The notes beneath the pieces were generated by a model. It ran no database searches, was not told the origin of the DNA, and saw nothing but the letters and a program-made list of their open reading frames with translations. 64,000 nt of DNA, from positions 168,436 to 232,435 of the forward strand of contig NZ_KB849626.1 of NCBI RefSeq assembly GCF_000368685.1. The letters run 5' to 3'. The stretch comes from Acinetobacter baylyi DSM 14961 = CIP 107474 (GTDB lineage Bacteria; Pseudomonadota; Gammaproteobacteria; Pseudomonadales; Moraxellaceae). Made by a program: the position numbers and the translations under genes. Shown here piece by piece: positions 1 through 9,629 of the stretch (within the stretch, counting starts at the first letter, position 1; every line of letters begins with the position of its first letter).

Positions 1-399
1 GTGGAACGAGATCTGAGATATTCATGAGGATGTCCTTTCTTATGTTATATCGAGAGTTTTGATCTGGCCAGCAGACGATGAATTTATGACCTATGTTATG
101 AGTTTTTTGGAATGCAATAGATATTAGACTAAAGTTTAATATGGTGTTTTTTTTGAATAAAATGATTAATTATTAAATATTTATATAATTGTAACCAACT
201 ATAGTATTGATCTTTTACAAATTGGTGAAGCTTTGCCATAGCCAGAGATGATTTGGAAGATTTAGTCACTTTTCACGCGAATTATAGGGTTGAAAATGAA
301 CTTTTTTGCCTAATCGCTGAAAAGAATATGCTAATCATTTGCTCCAGTTGGCATCAGCTCCACACAAATAAGCTTGAAACTGATAGCCAATTGTAAGTT
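1..399. other. gene-poor left edge, possible broken gene tail
   Basis: No complete gene is visible. On the plus strand the frame starting at base 2 reads four codons, a TGA at 14-16, then 36 open codons to a TAG at 125-127 (a plausible protein-like tail ending LECNRY). This could be the decayed end of a gene lying left of the window or chance. Bases 128-399 are very AT-rich with no promoter, hairpin or ORF I can support. Confidence 0.3.
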
Positions 400-3300
400 T
401 TAATGACCAGACGAAATTTTTAACCCCGAAAGCCAAGAACGTAACGAGGCAGGTTTTAACGGTTTTTTGAGCAGAACAATATTTAACTCTTTTAATCGTT
501 GTGGCAGTTCAGGGTCTGAATCTGCTGTGATCAACGCGACGGGCACCTGCTCTTGACGATGTTGAGTAATAAAATCTAGACCAAGTTGTTGATTGTTTAG
601 ATGCTGATCGATCAACCAGACTTGAATATTATGTTCCTGAATAATCGCAAATGCCTGTTCTGGCTCAGTCGCTTTAAAGACCTGATATCCCCATTTGGAC
701 AATAAAGTCGACATTCCTTCCAAAATTGTTTCATCGTTATCTAGACATAGGATTCGATACGCTTTGGTTTTTAGGGGGACTGCTTGATGTTGCGGTACCA
801 GCACTTTAGGCGCCGCTACTGTTGGTACATCAATCATAAAACATGATCCTTTGCCCAGAGTAGAATATACCTCTACTGGATAATCGAGCAAACTGGTCAT
901 TCGCTGTACAATCGCCAGTCCCAATCCTAATCCTTGTTCTCCCCAGGGAGAGGTATGTCCACAACGTTCAAATTCCTGAAACAGTTTGATTCGCTGTTCT
1001 TCAGCAATACCTGGCCCAGTGTCCCATACCCCAATACGAATATGATTGGGACGATGACTCGAACGTAACACACCAACGACTACGCGACCTTTGGCCGTAT
1101 AACGTAAAGCATTGCTGACAAAGTTTTGAATAATCCGTCTGATCCATTGGGGATCGGTATCAATCCAGAACTTGGCATCATGAACGCTCAAACGAATGTG
1201 GCGCTGTGCAGCAATCGATTTAAATTGCAGTTCCAAGTCACTGAGTAGATCATGCAATGGATAAGACTGGCGTTTCGGCTGCAAGGAACCGCCTTCCAGA
1301 CGTGCAATATCCAGTAGTGCAGACAGCATACTTTCGGCACCATGTAGCGCACGATCTAGTTGTTGTAAGGTTTTTCGATCATCTTGAGTCGATACGCTCT
1401 GTTCTAATGCTGTGCTGAATAAACGTGCTGCATGCATGGGCTGGAGTAGGTCATGACTGGCGGCTGCAATGAAGCGACTTTTTGACATATTGGCTTTATC
1501 GGCTTGTTCACGTGCCAGTTGCTGCTCTGACAGGGCATTTTCAAGTTGCTGGGTACGATCACTGACCCGTGCTTCCAGAATCGCCTCATTTTCACGGAAT
1601 GCAGTAATGTCGGCAAAGGTGGTTACAAAACCACCACCTTCAATCGGGTTACCGCGCATCTGAATCACGCGGCCATCTTTACGGAACCGTTCAAATTCAT
1701 GGGCGCTGCCAACTTTCATCCAGTGAATCCGTTTACGGACATGTTCTTCAATCGAACCAGGTCCGCATTCACCACGCTCTGCGTTATAGCGGATTAGGTC
1801 GGCAATTGGGCAGCCGACATAGACCAGATCTTTAGGATAATCAAATAACTTTAAATACTGGTTGTTCCATGCCACCAGACACATGTTTTCGTCGACCACA
1901 CTGACACCTTGCGTCATGTGATCAATCATGGTCATGAGCAGATTCTGATTGAAGCGTTGCCACTGTGAGGCCTGATCCAGAATATTGGCAACTTGTCCGA
2001 GGGCAAGACCATTATTCACCATTGCGGTGGTCAGCAGGGTACGTGATGATGCTGCCCCTATGGTGCCCGCCAGATATTGCTCGGTAAACCGCCACCACAT
2101 GCCATTTGCGACACTATTCGGATTAAGGATGACATTGTTTTGTTCACAAAATTGTTTAAATGCTTGTGTCGTCGGTCCTTCACCTGTAATTCGTTTTGCA
2201 AGGGTAATCAGGTCACCTACTTTCAGCCGTGCTGCATCATGATTCAGGTAACTCATATCCGTGGATGCCTGATGCGAAGGCAAGGGCTTGGTTTCATAAT
2301 AAAAGAAACTTTCTGCCTGAATCTGCTCGGCCACACTCGGACGATAGATTTTTGAGATCCAGATATACAAAATTGTATTGAGACCCAGAGACCAGATCAC
2401 CCCATGTGTGAGAGGTGCAAAGGATTCAAAGCCAAGTAAGGCTTCAGGGCGCAACCAGTTAAAATCAAATGGACCAGACAATAACATTTGATGCGCAATT
2501 GCCTGATAGCTGTCGGGTAAGCTACGCAAAATAGTCGGAAGAAGCAGGGTGTAGGTCCATAACACAAAACCCGTAATCAAACCCGTATATACTCCCTGTC
2601 GGCTGCCACCACGCCAGTACAATCCACCAATCAGTGCAGGTGCAAATTGCGCCACAGCACTAAATGCCAATAAACCAAAGACTGAAAGCTGATCGATATC
2701 GTTGAAAAAATGGAAAAATAAAAATCCCATCAACATGACTGCAAGAATACAGATTCGTCGTGTTAATTTCAGAAATTTGGGTAAACGTTTGTCATGTCTG
2801 GACAGAAGATTTAGACGCCACAGGGCTGGCATAATCAAGTCATTACTCAGCATAATTGACAACGCAACTGAAGATACCAGTAACATGCCTGTCGACGCTG
2901 AAAAGCCACCTAAAAATGCCAGTAAACTGAGCCAATCCTGATTAAAGCTAAGGGGCAAAGATAAAACGGCAACATCTGGAATGGTTAAAAAACTGGGTGC
3001 AGCATGTAATGCCCAACTGGCAATCGGAATAATCGCGACAGTCGTTAGAATTAAATAGACCGCAAACCAGCGCCGTGCACCTCGGATGTGTTTTTCATCT
3101 CGTAATTCGACGACTGCGACATGAAACTGACGTGGTAGGCAAATGATGGCTAGGCCCGCAAGTAAAGTTTGAATCCAGAATGTTTCAGGCACACCAAACA
3201 TTTGTACATTGTGAAAAGTTTTGGCGACATCATTGCTGACTTGTGAGATATTTTCGGGAGATTCCAGCAAAAAGAAGCCAGCAACACATAACAGTGCGAA

Positions 3301-3897
3301 CAGTTTAACAAAAGATTCAAATGCCACTGCCAGCATGAGACCGCCATGCTGCTCGGTATTGGCAATTTGGCGAGTACCAAACATCATCGCCAGTATGGCC
3401 AAAATCCCAGTTAATAACAGTACGCTGTTGGTGGCTGTAGTCAGATGATCAGTAGCCTGATCTAGGATGACTGCGGTACTGAGGGCGACTGCACGAAGCT
3501 GTAATGCCAGATAAGGGATAATCGCGATAACGGCCAGAATGGTAACAAAAGAGGCCAGCGCACCACTTTTACCATAACGAGCTGCGATAAAATCGGCAAT
3601 TGAGGAAATCGCATGGTGCTGTCGGACACGGCCTAACCTGCGCCAGATATCGTAACCAAACCAGATAAAAATAAGTGGGCCAAGATAAATGGGGAGAAAA
3701 ATGATACCTTCACGAACGGCTGCGCCTGTTGCGCCATAAAATGTCCATGATGAACAATATACGCCGAGTGTGAGACTGAATAATAACATTCGTCCACGTG
3801 TGCTCAAGCGGCTGGCATGCTTTTCTCCAAAAAAAGCACAAAGAAATAAGACTAAAATATATAGGGCAAGTCCACCAATAATAAGCCAGCTATTCAT
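400..3897 (-). CDS. SSS-transporter/hybrid sensor histidine kinase, CrbS/MxtR type
   Basis: This is a large membrane sensor kinase. The N-terminal half is a sodium:solute symporter (SLC5-like) domain with many membrane helices. A PAS-type region, a HisKA domain, an HATPase domain and a C-terminal receiver follow. The likely phosphorylated His is in AAASHDLLQP (about residue 815 from this start). The ATPase boxes are FVSNALRY, DTGPGIAE and GLGLGLAIV, and the receiver Asp is in VWLIDQHL (about 1097). I chose the ATG at 3897 because the hydrophobic first helix begins there; an in-frame ATG at 3930 would add 11 residues, and neither start has a strong ribosome site. The gene is divergent from yjcH-actP. 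In other gammaproteobacteria CrbS/MxtR kinases control acetate use (acs, actP), so an acetate-responsive role is a reasonable inference. No partner response regulator lies in this window. Confidence 0.88.
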   Translation of the reverse strand: MNSWLIIGGLALYILVLFLCAFFGEKHASRLSTRGRMLLFSLTLGVYCSSWTFYGATGAAVREGIIFLPIYLGPLIFIWFGYDIWRRLGRVRQHHAISSIADFIAARYGKSGALASFVTILAVIAIIPYLALQLRAVALSTAVILDQATDHLTTATNSVLLLTGILAILAMMFGTRQIANTEQHGGLMLAVAFESFVKLFALLCVAGFFLLESPENISQVSNDVAKTFHNVQMFGVPETFWIQTLLAGLAIICLPRQFHVAVVELRDEKHIRGARRWFAVYLILTTVAIIPIASWALHAAPSFLTIPDVAVLSLPLSFNQDWLSLLAFLGGFSASTGMLLVSSVALSIMLSNDLIMPALWRLNLLSRHDKRLPKFLKLTRRICILAVMLMGFLFFHFFNDIDQLSVFGLLAFSAVAQFAPALIGGLYWRGGSRQGVYTGLITGFVLWTYTLLLPTILRSLPDSYQAIAHQMLLSGPFDFNWLRPEALLGFESFAPLTHGVIWSLGLNTILYIWISKIYRPSVAEQIQAESFFYYETKPLPSHQASTDMSYLNHDAARLKVGDLITLAKRITGEGPTTQAFKQFCEQNNVILNPNSVANGMWWRFTEQYLAGTIGAASSRTLLTTAMVNNGLALGQVANILDQASQWQRFNQNLLMTMIDHMTQGVSVVDENMCLVAWNNQYLKLFDYPKDLVYVGCPIADLIRYNAERGECGPGSIEEHVRKRIHWMKVGSAHEFERFRKDGRVIQMRGNPIEGGGFVTTFADITAFRENEAILEARVSDRTQQLENALSEQQLAREQADKANMSKSRFIAAASHDLLQPMHAARLFSTALEQSVSTQDDRKTLQQLDRALHGAESMLSALLDIARLEGGSLQPKRQSYPLHDLLSDLELQFKSIAAQRHIRLSVHDAKFWIDTDPQWIRRIIQNFVSNALRYTAKGRVVVGVLRSSHRPNHIRIGVWDTGPGIAEEQRIKLFQEFERCGHTSPWGEQGLGLGLAIVQRMTSLLDYPVEVYSTLGKGSCFMIDVPTVAAPKVLVPQHQAVPLKTKAYRILCLDNDETILEGMSTLLSKWGYQVFKATEPEQAFAIIQEHNIQVWLIDQHLNNQQLGLDFITQHRQEQVPVALITADSDPELPQRLKELNIVLLKKPLKPASLRSWLSGLKISSGH

Positions 3898-4079
3898 GCG
3901 ACCAAATCTGTTAAACACTAGGCATATCATACCTTAAGCCGAGTTAAACCCTTACATATTGATTAAAATTTAGCGACCAAAGTCTAAGTTACGAACCTCA
4001 TACAAGATTGTTAACGTTATAGCGTGAAGAAAAAGGATTAAAAAGCGCCCAACGATGGCCGCGATATAAGGAGTAGATT

Positions 4080-4412
4080 ATGGATGACGTTCAGGTAGAG
4101 CGAATTCTACAAAATCCCAAATTTAAAAAAATGGTGAGCAAGAAAGCAACATTGAGTTGGACACTGACTATCATCATGCTCATTGTCTATGTTGGGTTCA
4201 TGCTACTGGTGGGATATAACAAAGAGTTTTTGATGAGTTCATTTAGTGGTGGTGTAACCACGTGGGGAATTCCACTGGGTTTAGGCATCATTGTTCTGTC
4301 ATTTGTTCTATGTGGTGTCTATTCGTACATTGCAAACAATACACTCGATCAACTCAATGAAGAAGCATTGAGAGAAGTCGAAAATATTACTCATGAAAAA
4401 GGACTGCACTAA
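4080..4412 (+). CDS. yjcH: DUF485 inner membrane protein YjcH
   Basis: The product is 110 residues with two membrane helices (about 30-50 and 66-88) and charged ends, the usual size and shape of DUF485 proteins. These are small partners encoded directly upstream of the acetate permease ActP; their molecular role is not firmly known. An AAGGAG ribosome site lies seven to eight bases before the ATG. The stop codon is followed after one base by the actP start, so the two are surely co-transcribed and probably translationally coupled. The promoter should lie in the 180-bp gap shared with the divergent sensor kinase, but I do not see a convincing -35/-10 pair there. Confidence 0.9.
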   Translation: MDDVQVERILQNPKFKKMVSKKATLSWTLTIIMLIVYVGFMLLVGYNKEFLMSSFSGGVTTWGIPLGLGIIVLSFVLCGVYSYIANNTLDQLNEEALREVENITHEKGLH

Positions 4413-4413
4413 G

Positions 4414-6129
4414 ATGAAATGGAATTCATTCAAAGCGTTGGCTTTAATGGCAGTTGGAGTACTCTTCTCTACACTTGCGATGGCAAGTCCTGATCTGGGT
4501 CAGTCAGAGCAGCAAGCAACAAACTGGCATGCAATTATCATGTTTGTTGCGTTTGTTGGAGGAACTTTGTTCATTACAAAATGGGCAGCCAAGCAAACCA
4601 CCAGTACCAAAGATTTCTATACAGCAGGCGGCGGTATTTCTGGTTTCCAGAATGGTCTGGCGATTGCTGGGGACTATATGTCGGCTGCTTCGTTCCTGGG
4701 TATTTCGGCTTTAGTGTTTAGTTCAGGATTCGATGGTTTACTGTATTCTCTAGGTTTTATGGTGGGCTGGCCAATCGTATTGTTCTTGATTGCCGAGCGC
4801 TTACGTAACTTGGGCAAATATAATCTATCTGATGTAGTGTCATTCCGTCTGGAAGAAAAGCCAGTGCGTACGCTTGCTGCATTTAGCTCGCTGGTGGTTG
4901 TAGCATTTTATCTGATTGCGCAAATGGTGGGTGCAGGGCAATTGATCAAGCTTCTCTTTGGCTTGAACTATAATATTGCGGTTGTGATTGTGGGTTTACT
5001 CATGATGGCTTATGTCATCTTTGGTGGCATGCTAGCAACCACTTGGGTACAAATTATTAAAGCAGTGCTTTTGCTCTCAGGTGCAACCTTCATGGCATTT
5101 ATGGTCATGAAAGCAGTCGGCTTTAGCTTTAGTAACATGTTCACTCAGGCCATTGATGTTTATGCCAATGTTCGTAATATCAGTCTGGATGATGCAGCCA
5201 AGATTATGGGGCCAGGTAAACTCGCTGCGAATCCAATCGATGCGATTTCTCTTGGTTTGGCATTGATGTTTGGTACTGCGGGATTGCCACATATTTTGAT
5301 GCGTTTCTTTACAGTGAAAGATGCGAAAGAAGCACGTAAATCTGTTGTAGTGGCTACAGGATTCATTGGTTATTTCTACCTGCTCACGTTTATTATTGGC
5401 TTCGGTGCGATTCTGTTTGTTTCAAACAATCCACAGTTCCTTGATGTTGCCAAAATGGCAGTGACAGGCAAACTTGAGTTGATGGGCGGGAATAACATGG
5501 CTGCGGTGCATTTAAGTGATGCATTGGGCGGCGATTTATTCATGGGCTTCATTTCAGCAGTGGCTTTCGCAACCATTCTTGCGGTTGTTGCGGGTTTAAC
5601 GCTGTCTGGCGCCTCTGCGATTTCACACGACTTATATGCCAACGTATTTAGAAAAGGCAAAACTACGCCTGAATCTGAATTACGTATGTCTAAAATCGCA
5701 ACACTTGGTCTTGCAATTTTTGCGATGATTTTGGGTATTCTGTTTGAAAAGCAAAACGTGGCTTTCATGGTTGGTTTAGCATTCTCGGTTGCGTGTTGTG
5801 CCAATTTCCCAGTTCTTGTACTTTCAATGTTCTGGAAAGGTTTAACTACGCGCGGTGCAGTGATTGGTGGTGTAGTTGGTTTAACAACTGCGGTGGTGCT
5901 CATTATTCTGTCTAAAGCAGTGTGGGTGGATACTCTCAAGATTTCAGATACACCAATTAACCCATTTAATGGTCCTGCAATCTTTGCAATGCCATTGTCA
6001 TTCCTATGCTGCTGGTTCTTTTCAATCACAGATAACTCAGCACGTGCTAAAGCTGAACGTAAAGCATTTGATGCGCAATATGTTCGCTCAATGACAGGGG
6101 TTGGAATTTCAGGTGCATCGGATCACTAA
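4414..6129 (+). CDS. actP: cation/acetate symporter ActP
   Basis: This sodium:solute symporter family permease takes up acetate and related short acids. The start at 4414 gives 571 residues. It begins with a cleavable-looking signal sequence ([15 protein letters not shown] through AMA), as in enterobacterial ActP, then about 13 membrane helices. Family features include the [16 protein letters not shown] segment after the first core helix and the [11 protein letters not shown] segment. An ATG at 4393 in the same frame would overlap yjcH by 20 bases and put charged residues before the signal sequence, so 4414 is preferred. It ends at a bidirectional terminator. With yjcH and the divergent SSS-kinase it forms an acetate-sensing and uptake unit. 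Confidence 0.95.
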   Translation: MKWNSFKALALMAVGVLFSTLAMASPDLGQSEQQATNWHAIIMFVAFVGGTLFITKWAAKQTTSTKDFYTAGGGISGFQNGLAIAGDYMSAASFLGISALVFSSGFDGLLYSLGFMVGWPIVLFLIAERLRNLGKYNLSDVVSFRLEEKPVRTLAAFSSLVVVAFYLIAQMVGAGQLIKLLFGLNYNIAVVIVGLLMMAYVIFGGMLATTWVQIIKAVLLLSGATFMAFMVMKAVGFSFSNMFTQAIDVYANVRNISLDDAAKIMGPGKLAANPIDAISLGLALMFGTAGLPHILMRFFTVKDAKEARKSVVVATGFIGYFYLLTFIIGFGAILFVSNNPQFLDVAKMAVTGKLELMGGNNMAAVHLSDALGGDLFMGFISAVAFATILAVVAGLTLSGASAISHDLYANVFRKGKTTPESELRMSKIATLGLAIFAMILGILFEKQNVAFMVGLAFSVACCANFPVLVLSMFWKGLTTRGAVIGGVVGLTTAVVLIILSKAVWVDTLKISDTPINPFNGPAIFAMPLSFLCCWFFSITDNSARAKAERKAFDAQYVRSMTGVGISGASDH

Positions 6130-6143
6130 AAAATAAATTTAAT

Positions 6144-6170
6144 AAAAAAAGCGCTTAGAGCGCTTTTTTT
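6144..6170. terminator. bidirectional terminator between actP and the lipoprotein gene
   Basis: The inverted repeat GCGCTTAGAGCGC is flanked by seven A on the left and seven T on the right. It can therefore terminate both actP and the convergent lipoprotein gene, whose stop codon overlaps its edge. Confidence 0.9.
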
Positions 6171-6546
6171 ATTGCTTGGTATAGACCTGACCATTGAGTT
6201 GCATTTGCCAGTGCTGGTTTTGTTGATAAGGCGCACGGTCAATCCGAAACACCTGACCAAATTCACCTTGCCCAATCTGGAACTGCTTTTGATCAAATTG
6301 AGTAATACTGGCTTTTAAATCTGACCTGGACGACATTTCTACGTCACTATGAGCTGTTTGTTTTTCTTCAGTTTCTTTGTGCCGATATTCAACTTGGCCA
6401 TTTTTTTCAATCACGAGCGTATCGTGATCGCTCTGCCATTTTCCGATAAAATCAGGGTGTTGCTCCAGCATAGGGTTTGTTTTACCACAGCCCACCAGAA
6501 ATAATGCCAAGCTACAGCTCATAAATAAAGATGCTTTTGTTCTCAT
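6169..6546 (-). CDS. small hypothetical lipoprotein
   Basis: This 125-residue protein has a lipoprotein signal peptide. A short basic start and a hydrophobic stretch end in the lipobox LVGC with Cys20 as the lipidated residue. The mature part is polar and holds a FIGKWQSD-type segment followed by beta-strand-like stretches, reminiscent of small lipocalin-like or DUF-type periplasmic lipoproteins. I do not recognise a specific family. It stands alone, convergent with actP, and shares that gene's terminator. Membrane anchoring is well supported; the function is unknown. Confidence 0.75.
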   Translation of the reverse strand: MRTKASLFMSCSLALFLVGCGKTNPMLEQHPDFIGKWQSDHDTLVIEKNGQVEYRHKETEEKQTAHSDVEMSSRSDLKASITQFDQKQFQIGQGEFGQVFRIDRAPYQQNQHWQMQLNGQVYTKQ

Positions 6547-6743
6547 GAATATTCCTCATTAAATGAGAGGGGTGTTAAAAGTATGAGAGTTTGTCTGGTG
6601 ATATAGTAGATATTTTTGATGAAAATATGTGAAGAAAAGTTGAGAATGCAAAAATCAGATATAGCTTTGCATGTGACTATGTTAGTTTGATCCAAATCAT
6701 CCATATATCAATATCTAAAACAAAAAATAGAGGCTATTTGTAG

Positions 6744-7436
6744 ATGTCGATTGCATATCAGTTCTGGAAAAAATTTCGATTATTACCCTCAGCATGGCTG
6801 TTATTGGTACAGTTTTTTATTCTCATTTTATCTTTTCTCACCAGTGATCAGGGAACCTATAGGGTGGTGGTCTGGATTTTGGGAGTCTTAGCTCTCCTAC
6901 TGATTGGTCGTGTGATACGTGAAACTTATGTATTTACGTTTATTGGATTATTTTTCGTATTGGGTGCCTTATTTTTCTCTATTTTAATTTTATTGGGTTT
7001 TCATCAGGTTTCTATTCAAGTCCTCACGCATGTTTTTGAAGCTTGTGCCTATTTTTATGCAGCATACGGTTTACTCAGATATATGTTTGCTGACCGCTAT
7101 TTGACCAAAGATGAACTGTTTGCTGCAGGTGCGGTGTTCACTTTAATCGCTTGGGGTTTTGCTTTTTTATATAATATCTGTCAGTTGGTGGTGCCTATGA
7201 GCTTTAGTAAACCTGATCACCAAGGATTACAAAGCTGGTTAGATCTATTGTTTTTAAGTTTTAGCTTGCAGTCGGCAACGGGGTTATCTGATATTTTCCC
7301 AGTGAGTTCGGCGGCAAGAGTGATTGCCATTTTACAAATGTTTTTTGGCGTGATGTTTTTGGCGGTTGTAGTATCGCGTTTGGTTGCACTGCAATATATT
7401 TCATATACACCGTCAACTAAAGAAAAAAACGAATAA
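6744..7436 (+). CDS. putative ion channel membrane protein
   Basis: The product has 230 residues and about six membrane helices. The last pair encloses a pore-like segment, SATGLSDIFPVSSAARV, that resembles the selectivity-filter region of two-helix potassium channels (Ion_trans_2), with TGLSD in place of the classic TVGYGD. That resemblance is the only clue to function. The filter is not canonical, so potassium selectivity is not assured. There is no cytoplasmic RCK domain. It is a single gene 151 bases before the BCCT transporter in the same direction. A joint osmotic-response role would be speculation. Confidence 0.7.
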   Translation: MSIAYQFWKKFRLLPSAWLLLVQFFILILSFLTSDQGTYRVVVWILGVLALLLIGRVIRETYVFTFIGLFFVLGALFFSILILLGFHQVSIQVLTHVFEACAYFYAAYGLLRYMFADRYLTKDELFAAGAVFTLIAWGFAFLYNICQLVVPMSFSKPDHQGLQSWLDLLFLSFSLQSATGLSDIFPVSSAARVIAILQMFFGVMFLAVVVSRLVALQYISYTPSTKEKNE

Positions 7437-7587
7437 AGAAAGTTACAGCTCTACAACCTCTTTAACTTTCAGATACCTATACAATAGAGCTCGCGCAGTT
7501 TGTGCTAATTTTACATTTTTCACGATAGTGAAGCTTTCTTTGACATTTTTTTGTCATCCGTTAAATGAAGAATAACATGGGGGATCT

Positions 7588-9570
7588 ATGCCTTCCAAAA
7601 CCTCATCTAGGTTTGCAAACATTAATCCAAATGTATTTGTAAGTACGATTATGATCATTGCAATTTTTCTTGCAATTGTAATTTTAGCTCCAGATGCATT
7701 TGAATTGTTGACTCAACAATTAAAAAACTGGATTACAGAATCATTTAGTTGGTTCTATGTATTATCGGTTGCCTTCTTTCTAATTGTACTCGGTTATATC
7801 GCCTGCTCATCGAGCGGAAAAATCAAGTTAGGTCCAGATCATAGTCAGCCTGATTATAGTAATAGCTCTTGGTTTGCCATGCTATTTACTGCTGGTATGG
7901 GCATCGGACTCATGTTCTTCGGGATTGCTGAACCGATTATGCATTATGTGAGCCCACCTTCTGGTGAGCCAGAAACAATTTTAGCTGCCCAGCAATCTAT
8001 GCGCGTAACCTTCTTCCATTGGGGATTACACGCCTGGGGGATTTACGCGATTGTGGCATTATCTTTGTCTTATTTTGCTTATCGTCATGATTTACCCTTA
8101 AAGATTCGCTCTTCTCTTTATCCTCTTATTGGTAAGAAAATTTATGGACCGATGGGAGATGCAGTTGATACCTTTGCGACCATTGGGACAATTTTTGGTG
8201 TTGCTACAACGCTCGGCTTTGGGGTTACCCAAATTAGCTCTGGCTTAAATTACTTATTCGGATTTGAACCCACTTCTTTTTCTAAGGTTGTTCTGATTAT
8301 TATCGTGAGTGCCATGGCTGCCTTGTCGGTCGGGTTGGGTCTGGACAAAGGGGTAAAACGCCTTGCAGAGTTAAATCTGGTCTTGGCTGTCACGCTTTTA
8401 GCGTTTGTTTTCTTCACGAGTGCAACGGTTTATTTGCTCCAAACGACAATCCAGAATACGGGTCAATATATTTCCAATCTTTTTGAAATGACCTTTAATC
8501 TCTATGCCTATCAACCCAATGGCTGGATTGGTGGCTGGACAATTATGTACTGGGCATGGTGGATTTCTTGGTCGCCATTTGTGGGGATGTTTATTGCACG
8601 TGTATCACGCGGACGTACCATTCGAGAGTTTATTATTGGTGTCATGCTGATTCCGACAGGTTTTACCCTGATCTGGATGGGATTCATGGGTAATGCTGGC
8701 TTGTATAGCATTTTGCATGACGGTAATCTCAGCCTGCTTAATGCAGTACAACGTGACTCATCTGTTGCTTTGTTTGAATTTTTACATAGTTTACCTTTTT
8801 CTGGTGTGATGAGCCTATTGGCGACGGTGCTGGTGGTTTTATTCTTTGTGACCTCTGCAGATTCGGGCGCATTGGTGGTGGATTATCTGACAGCCAAGTC
8901 TGAAGATTCTCCAGTATGGCAGCGTTTATTTTGGATTGTAGTGATGGCAGGTCTGGCGATTATCTTGCTATTGGCCGGTGGTTTGACTGCGTTACAATCT
9001 GCTACGATCATGAGTGCTTTACCATTTACCTTTATCATGTTGCTCATTTGTTGGGGACTGATTAAAGCGCTCAGGATCGACTCAACCAAAATGCAAGCGA
9101 TTCAGGAAGCGAGAACTACACCACGTGCGATACAAAATCCACGTAGTTGGCAGCAACGCCTTGGATTGATCATGCATTATCCGCACTCTAAAGTGGAGGT
9201 AGATGCTTATATCAAAAAGCATGTTCAGCGTGCTTTTGAAAGTCTGGAACGTGAGTTTAAGCGTCGTCATCTTACTGTGGCGATTAGTGAAACAGATGAT
9301 GGCCTACAGCTTAAAGTGGATCATCATGATGAAATCAATTTTATTTATCATGTTGTTTCACGTGAAACAATGCCACCAAGTTTTATGCTAGAACAGGAAC
9401 ATAACGCGGATGTTGAAAAATACTTTCAGGCCGAAGTGTTTTTGAGAGAAGGTGGACAGAATTACGACGTAATGGACTGGACTGAAGAAGATTTAATTCA
9501 GGATATTATCGATCAGTACGAACGTCATCTCTACTTCTTGAGTGTAATGCGTGCTCAAACTGGAAATTAA
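7588..9570 (+). CDS. betT: BCCT family choline/betaine transporter, BetT-like
   Basis: This 660-residue transporter has 12 membrane helices. The BCCT signatures are clear: the glycine-rich GMGIGLMFFGIAEP segment and the tryptophan-rich YWAWWISWSPFVG segment of the substrate site, followed by FIARVSRGRTIREF. A hydrophilic C-terminal extension of about 150 residues is typical of BetT-type proton-coupled choline carriers, where it helps sense osmolality, and is longer than in BetP or CaiT. The ATG follows a GGGGGAT ribosome site. No betIBA genes adjoin it, so the substrate (choline, betaine or carnitine) is assigned by family only. The gene ends in a strong terminator shared with the convergent porin gene. 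Confidence 0.88.
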   Translation: MPSKTSSRFANINPNVFVSTIMIIAIFLAIVILAPDAFELLTQQLKNWITESFSWFYVLSVAFFLIVLGYIACSSSGKIKLGPDHSQPDYSNSSWFAMLFTAGMGIGLMFFGIAEPIMHYVSPPSGEPETILAAQQSMRVTFFHWGLHAWGIYAIVALSLSYFAYRHDLPLKIRSSLYPLIGKKIYGPMGDAVDTFATIGTIFGVATTLGFGVTQISSGLNYLFGFEPTSFSKVVLIIIVSAMAALSVGLGLDKGVKRLAELNLVLAVTLLAFVFFTSATVYLLQTTIQNTGQYISNLFEMTFNLYAYQPNGWIGGWTIMYWAWWISWSPFVGMFIARVSRGRTIREFIIGVMLIPTGFTLIWMGFMGNAGLYSILHDGNLSLLNAVQRDSSVALFEFLHSLPFSGVMSLLATVLVVLFFVTSADSGALVVDYLTAKSEDSPVWQRLFWIVVMAGLAIILLLAGGLTALQSATIMSALPFTFIMLLICWGLIKALRIDSTKMQAIQEARTTPRAIQNPRSWQQRLGLIMHYPHSKVEVDAYIKKHVQRAFESLEREFKRRHLTVAISETDDGLQLKVDHHDEINFIYHVVSRETMPPSFMLEQEHNADVEKYFQAEVFLREGGQNYDVMDWTEEDLIQDIIDQYERHLYFLSVMRAQTGN

Positions 9571-9582
9571 ATATTCAGACGT

Positions 9583-9610
9583 AAAAAAGGACTCATAAGA
9601 GTCCTTTTTT
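9583..9610. terminator. bidirectional terminator between betT and the porin gene
   Basis: The stem GGACTC/GAGTCC closes on a short ATAA loop and is flanked by an A run on the left and a T run on the right. It serves both converging genes. Confidence 0.9.
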
Positions 9611-9629
9611 ATAGGTCGATCATTTCGAA

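Noticed and set aside
5376..6029. 217-codon open frame antisense to actP
   Set aside because: It lies wholly inside a certain gene on the other strand; its composition is a shadow of actP codons and it has no ribosome site or family features.
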